Positions 16,011 through 17,684 of a DNA stretch of 17,684 nt are shown here, piece after piece. The DNA is from an uncultured Collinsella sp. (GTDB lineage Bacteria > Actinomycetota > Coriobacteriia > Coriobacteriales > Coriobacteriaceae). A program made the position numbers and the translations under genes. Where the stretch lies: NCBI GenBank assembly GCA_902494815.1, contig CABUVB010000018.1, positions 1 to 17,684 of the forward strand, in the 5' to 3' direction. Positions within the stretch are counted from its first letter, which is position 1; every line of letters starts with the position of its first letter. The notes under the pieces were generated by a model. That model ran no database searches, was not told where the DNA came from, and saw only the letters and a list, made by a program, of their open reading frames with translations.

Positions 16011-16171
16011 TTTCAAAACTATGCCGGATTACGGGGCTAAAGTCGGAGTCCTCATCCATACAGCCTTTTTTTTTGAAAAACGGCAAGCAGTCTACCTGCG
16101 GTTTTGTTTTTGGGATTTTCTGTATGGTCGGAGGTTCGCTATCCAGCCCCGTAATCCGGCATAGTTTTGTT
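16011..16171. repeat. Palindromic element, subtype A, copy 2
   Basis: The 25-base arm at 16014-16038, containing ATGCCGGATTACGGGGCT, is the exact reverse complement of 16145-16169. The centre contains CTACCTGCGGTTTTGTTTTT in the same orientation as copy 1 (8660-8818), and a run of nine T at 16067-16075. The perfect arms suggest it is younger or under stronger constraint than copy 1. Confidence 0.82.
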
Positions 16172-16200
16172 CGCGACGGCACAACCGCGCGTTTAAGCGC

Positions 16201-16234
16201 GGGGCCGGTGGGGCATTTTTGCCCCACCGGCCCC
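16201..16234 (-). terminator. Long GC hairpin after echF, possible terminator
   Basis: GGGGCCGGTGGGGC (16201-16214) and GCCCCACCGGCCCC (16221-16234) pair perfectly over 14 bases with an ATTTTT loop, 10 bases after the echF stop codon. There is no T-run after the stem on the minus strand, so it may act as a pause or stability element, with the true stop in element B2. A second small stem CCGCGC/GCGCGG lies at 16185-16202. Confidence 0.55.
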
Positions 16235-16244
16235 TATTCCAGCG

Positions 16245-16586
16245 CTATTCCGGCTTGGTTTCTACTGTGGGAGTCTTGTCCGCTGCGACTGGGGTGCGGG
16301 CGGTGTCCATAGTCAGGCAGTGCTTGGGGCAGCTCTCGATGCACTCACCGCACACCACGCAGGCATACGGGTCGATCGACCACGTTCCACCCTTGCGATC
16401 GACCGCGAGCGCGCCCGCCGGACAGCGACGCGCGCACATACCGCAGCAAATGCACACGTCCATGTCGTTGACGATATGCCCGCGCAGGCGCTCGGGAGCC
16501 GTCAGCTTCTCCTGCGGATAGCACACCGTGACCGGCTGCTTGACCATAGAGCCCAAGGCTGTCTTGGCAAATGTCAGCAAACTCAT
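16245..16586 (-). CDS. echF: Ech-type hydrogenase iron-sulfur subunit, 2x[4Fe-4S]
   Basis: A 113-residue polyferredoxin-like subunit that would carry electrons between soluble ferredoxin and the rest of a membrane-bound energy-converting hydrogenase. Two complete cluster motifs are visible: C45-x2-C48-x2-C51-x3-C55-P and C76-x2-C79-x2-C82-x3-C86-P. C47 is an additional cysteine in the first motif. The N-terminal part (about 1-40) is the typical extension of EchF/HycF/NuoI-like subunits, and the acidic, Thr/Lys-rich tail after residue 95 is not conserved. The ATG at 16586 lies 7 bases after the large-subunit stop, with AAAGG upstream overlapping that stop. Its place directly after the large subunit matches the end of the echABCDEF order. 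The close relatives HycF, CooX and NuoI are alternatives, but the partner gene favours Ech. Confidence 0.85.
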   Translation of the reverse strand: MSLLTFAKTALGSMVKQPVTVCYPQEKLTAPERLRGHIVNDMDVCICCGMCARRCPAGALAVDRKGGTWSIDPYACVVCGECIESCPKHCLTMDTARTPVAADKTPTVETKPE

Positions 16587-16593
16587 GCCGCGC

Positions 16594-17682
16594 CTACCTT
16601 TCCGTGCAGCTAATACAGGGGTCGATGGTCAGGATAATCATGGGCACGTTGGCAAGGAGCACGCCCTGCAGCGCATGTGTCAGACCCGCCAGGTTCTGCG
16701 ACGTCGGCGTGCGCACGCGGAAGCGATCCAGGTTCTTGGTGCCGTTGCCGCGCACATAGTAATACGCCTCGCCACGCGGCTGCTCAATCACAACCTCGCC
16801 ACGCGCGCCGTCGGCCGGCGTGAGCTTGGTGCGCCCGCCGATGCCGTCGTGCGGGATCTTGCCCACAAGCTCCTCGATGATGTCCATGGCCTGCGTGACC
16901 TCGGCACAGCGCACCTGGCAGCGGGCATAGCAATCGCCATCGGTAGCAACGATGGGCTCAAACGCAGCCAGATCCGCATAGGCGCCGTCGCCGAACATGC
17001 GCACGTCGTAATCCACGCCCGAGGCGCGACCGAACGGGCCGACCATCGACAGATTCAGCGCATCCTTCTCGCTAATCACGCCCACGCCATGCAGGCGCTC
17101 GCCGCAGCTGGCATCGTCCAAAAACGTATGCACCAGAGCCTCGTAGTCGGGGCGCATGGCGTCAAGCGTCTCGACAATGCCCGCCAGCTCGGAGTCCTCG
17201 ATATCGTGCTTAAGGCCGCCGATCTCATTAATCGACAGAATCACGCGGCCGCCGCAAGTGCTCTCAAAGATCTTGAGAATCTGCTCGCGCAGAGTCCACG
17301 AACGATAGAACAGTGCCTCGAAGCCAAAGGCATCGGCGAGCAGGCCCAGCCACAGCAGATGCGAGTGGATGCGCGAAAGCTCGTGCAGAATGGTGCGGAT
17401 ATACTGCACGCGGCCTGGCACCTCGATGTCGAGCATGCGCTCGCAGGCGCTGGCATAGCCATAGCTGTGACCCACGGCGCAAATGCCACAGATGCGCTCA
17501 GCGATGTAGCCAAACTGGTGCATATCGCGCTTTTCGGTGAGCTTCTCGAGTCCGCGGTGAACAAAGCCGATCTGCGGAATTGCCTCGATGACGCGGTCGT
17601 CCTCGATCACCAGGTCCAGATGAAGCGGCTCGGGCAGCACCGGGTGCTGCGGGCCAAACGGAATAACGGAGCGATGTGCCAT
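16594..17682 (-). CDS. echE: Ech-type group 4 [NiFe]-hydrogenase large subunit
   Basis: A 362-residue catalytic subunit, homologous to NuoD, of a membrane-bound energy-converting hydrogenase that couples ferredoxin oxidation and proton reduction to ion pumping. The N-terminus (IPFGPQHPVLPEPLHLDL) is typical of EchE. The NiFe site is complete: the first motif R63-I-C65-G-I-C68-x3-H72 (ERICGICAVGH) and the second D354-P-C356-x2-C359-x2-R362 (DPCISCTER). All four nickel-ligand cysteines are present, which separates it from the NuoD-like subunits of complex I. The protein ends at the second motif, so there is no C-terminal peptide to be cleaved by a maturation protease, as reported for CooH and EchE. 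The ATG lies 2 bases inside the window edge, so the ribosome site cannot be seen. The remaining ech genes should lie to the right. Confidence 0.92.
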   Translation of the reverse strand: MAHRSVIPFGPQHPVLPEPLHLDLVIEDDRVIEAIPQIGFVHRGLEKLTEKRDMHQFGYIAERICGICAVGHSYGYASACERMLDIEVPGRVQYIRTILHELSRIHSHLLWLGLLADAFGFEALFYRSWTLREQILKIFESTCGGRVILSINEIGGLKHDIEDSELAGIVETLDAMRPDYEALVHTFLDDASCGERLHGVGVISEKDALNLSMVGPFGRASGVDYDVRMFGDGAYADLAAFEPIVATDGDCYARCQVRCAEVTQAMDIIEELVGKIPHDGIGGRTKLTPADGARGEVVIEQPRGEAYYYVRGNGTKNLDRFRVRTPTSQNLAGLTHALQGVLLANVPMIILTIDPCISCTER

Positions 17683-17684
17683 GG

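Noticed and set aside
8660..16171. Composite transposon or insertion sequence carrying the adhesin
   Set aside because: No transposase or integrase frame and no target-site duplication could be found; the flanking elements are short palindromes, so only a repeat call is supported.

Overview
This is a GC-rich window with dense, mostly minus-strand coding. It looks like a chromosome segment of a gut Coriobacteriia actinobacterium, and Collinsella is my best guess. The guess rests on base composition, the LPXTG-anchored SpaA/FctA-like adhesin, an Ech-type energy-converting hydrogenase and palindromic intergenic repeats. I cannot confirm the genus without a search.

Layout, left to right. (1) 1-2977: a minus-strand pair, an ABC ATPase (2264-2977) followed by a large FtsX/MacB-type permease (2255 down to 1) whose C-terminus lies outside the window. 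(2) 3069-3297: a non-coding block of inverted and direct repeats built on a TCATTGGGGAC/GTCCCCAATGA motif, resembling a REP-type palindromic element. (3) 3303-6630: a minus-strand operon of ABC-2 ATPase and two ABC-2 permeases. It is transcribed away from a plus-strand histidine kinase and NarL-type response regulator (6830-8601). ATPase plus two permeases next to a DesK/NarL-type two-component pair is the arrangement of the Bacillus LnrJK-LnrLMN (YfiJKLMN) system, so a drug or amphiphile export and sensing module is the natural inference. (4) 8602-9207: a convergent intergenic region with two palindromic elements and a strong terminator. (5) 9208-15534: one 2,108-residue cell-wall-anchored surface protein. 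It has a signal peptide, a von Willebrand A domain, about ten tandem pilin-type isopeptide domains, an LPTTG sorting signal and a basic tail. (6) 15535-16244: its upstream region, with a TGAGACA palindrome and two more palindromic elements. (7) 16245-17682: the last two genes of an ech-type operon, a 2x[4Fe-4S] ferredoxin-like subunit (echF) and the NiFe large subunit (echE). The other ech genes are expected beyond the right edge.

The most unusual structure is the non-coding architecture around the adhesin gene. Four members of one palindromic element family (two subtypes, A and B) occur in the order A-B-[adhesin]-B-A, all with the same internal polarity. The B copies carry a perfect terminator-like hairpin. 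One of these would end adhesin and response-regulator transcripts on the left; the other would stop ech transcription before it enters the adhesin gene on the right. No transposase, integrase, sortase, CRISPR array or RNA gene was seen.
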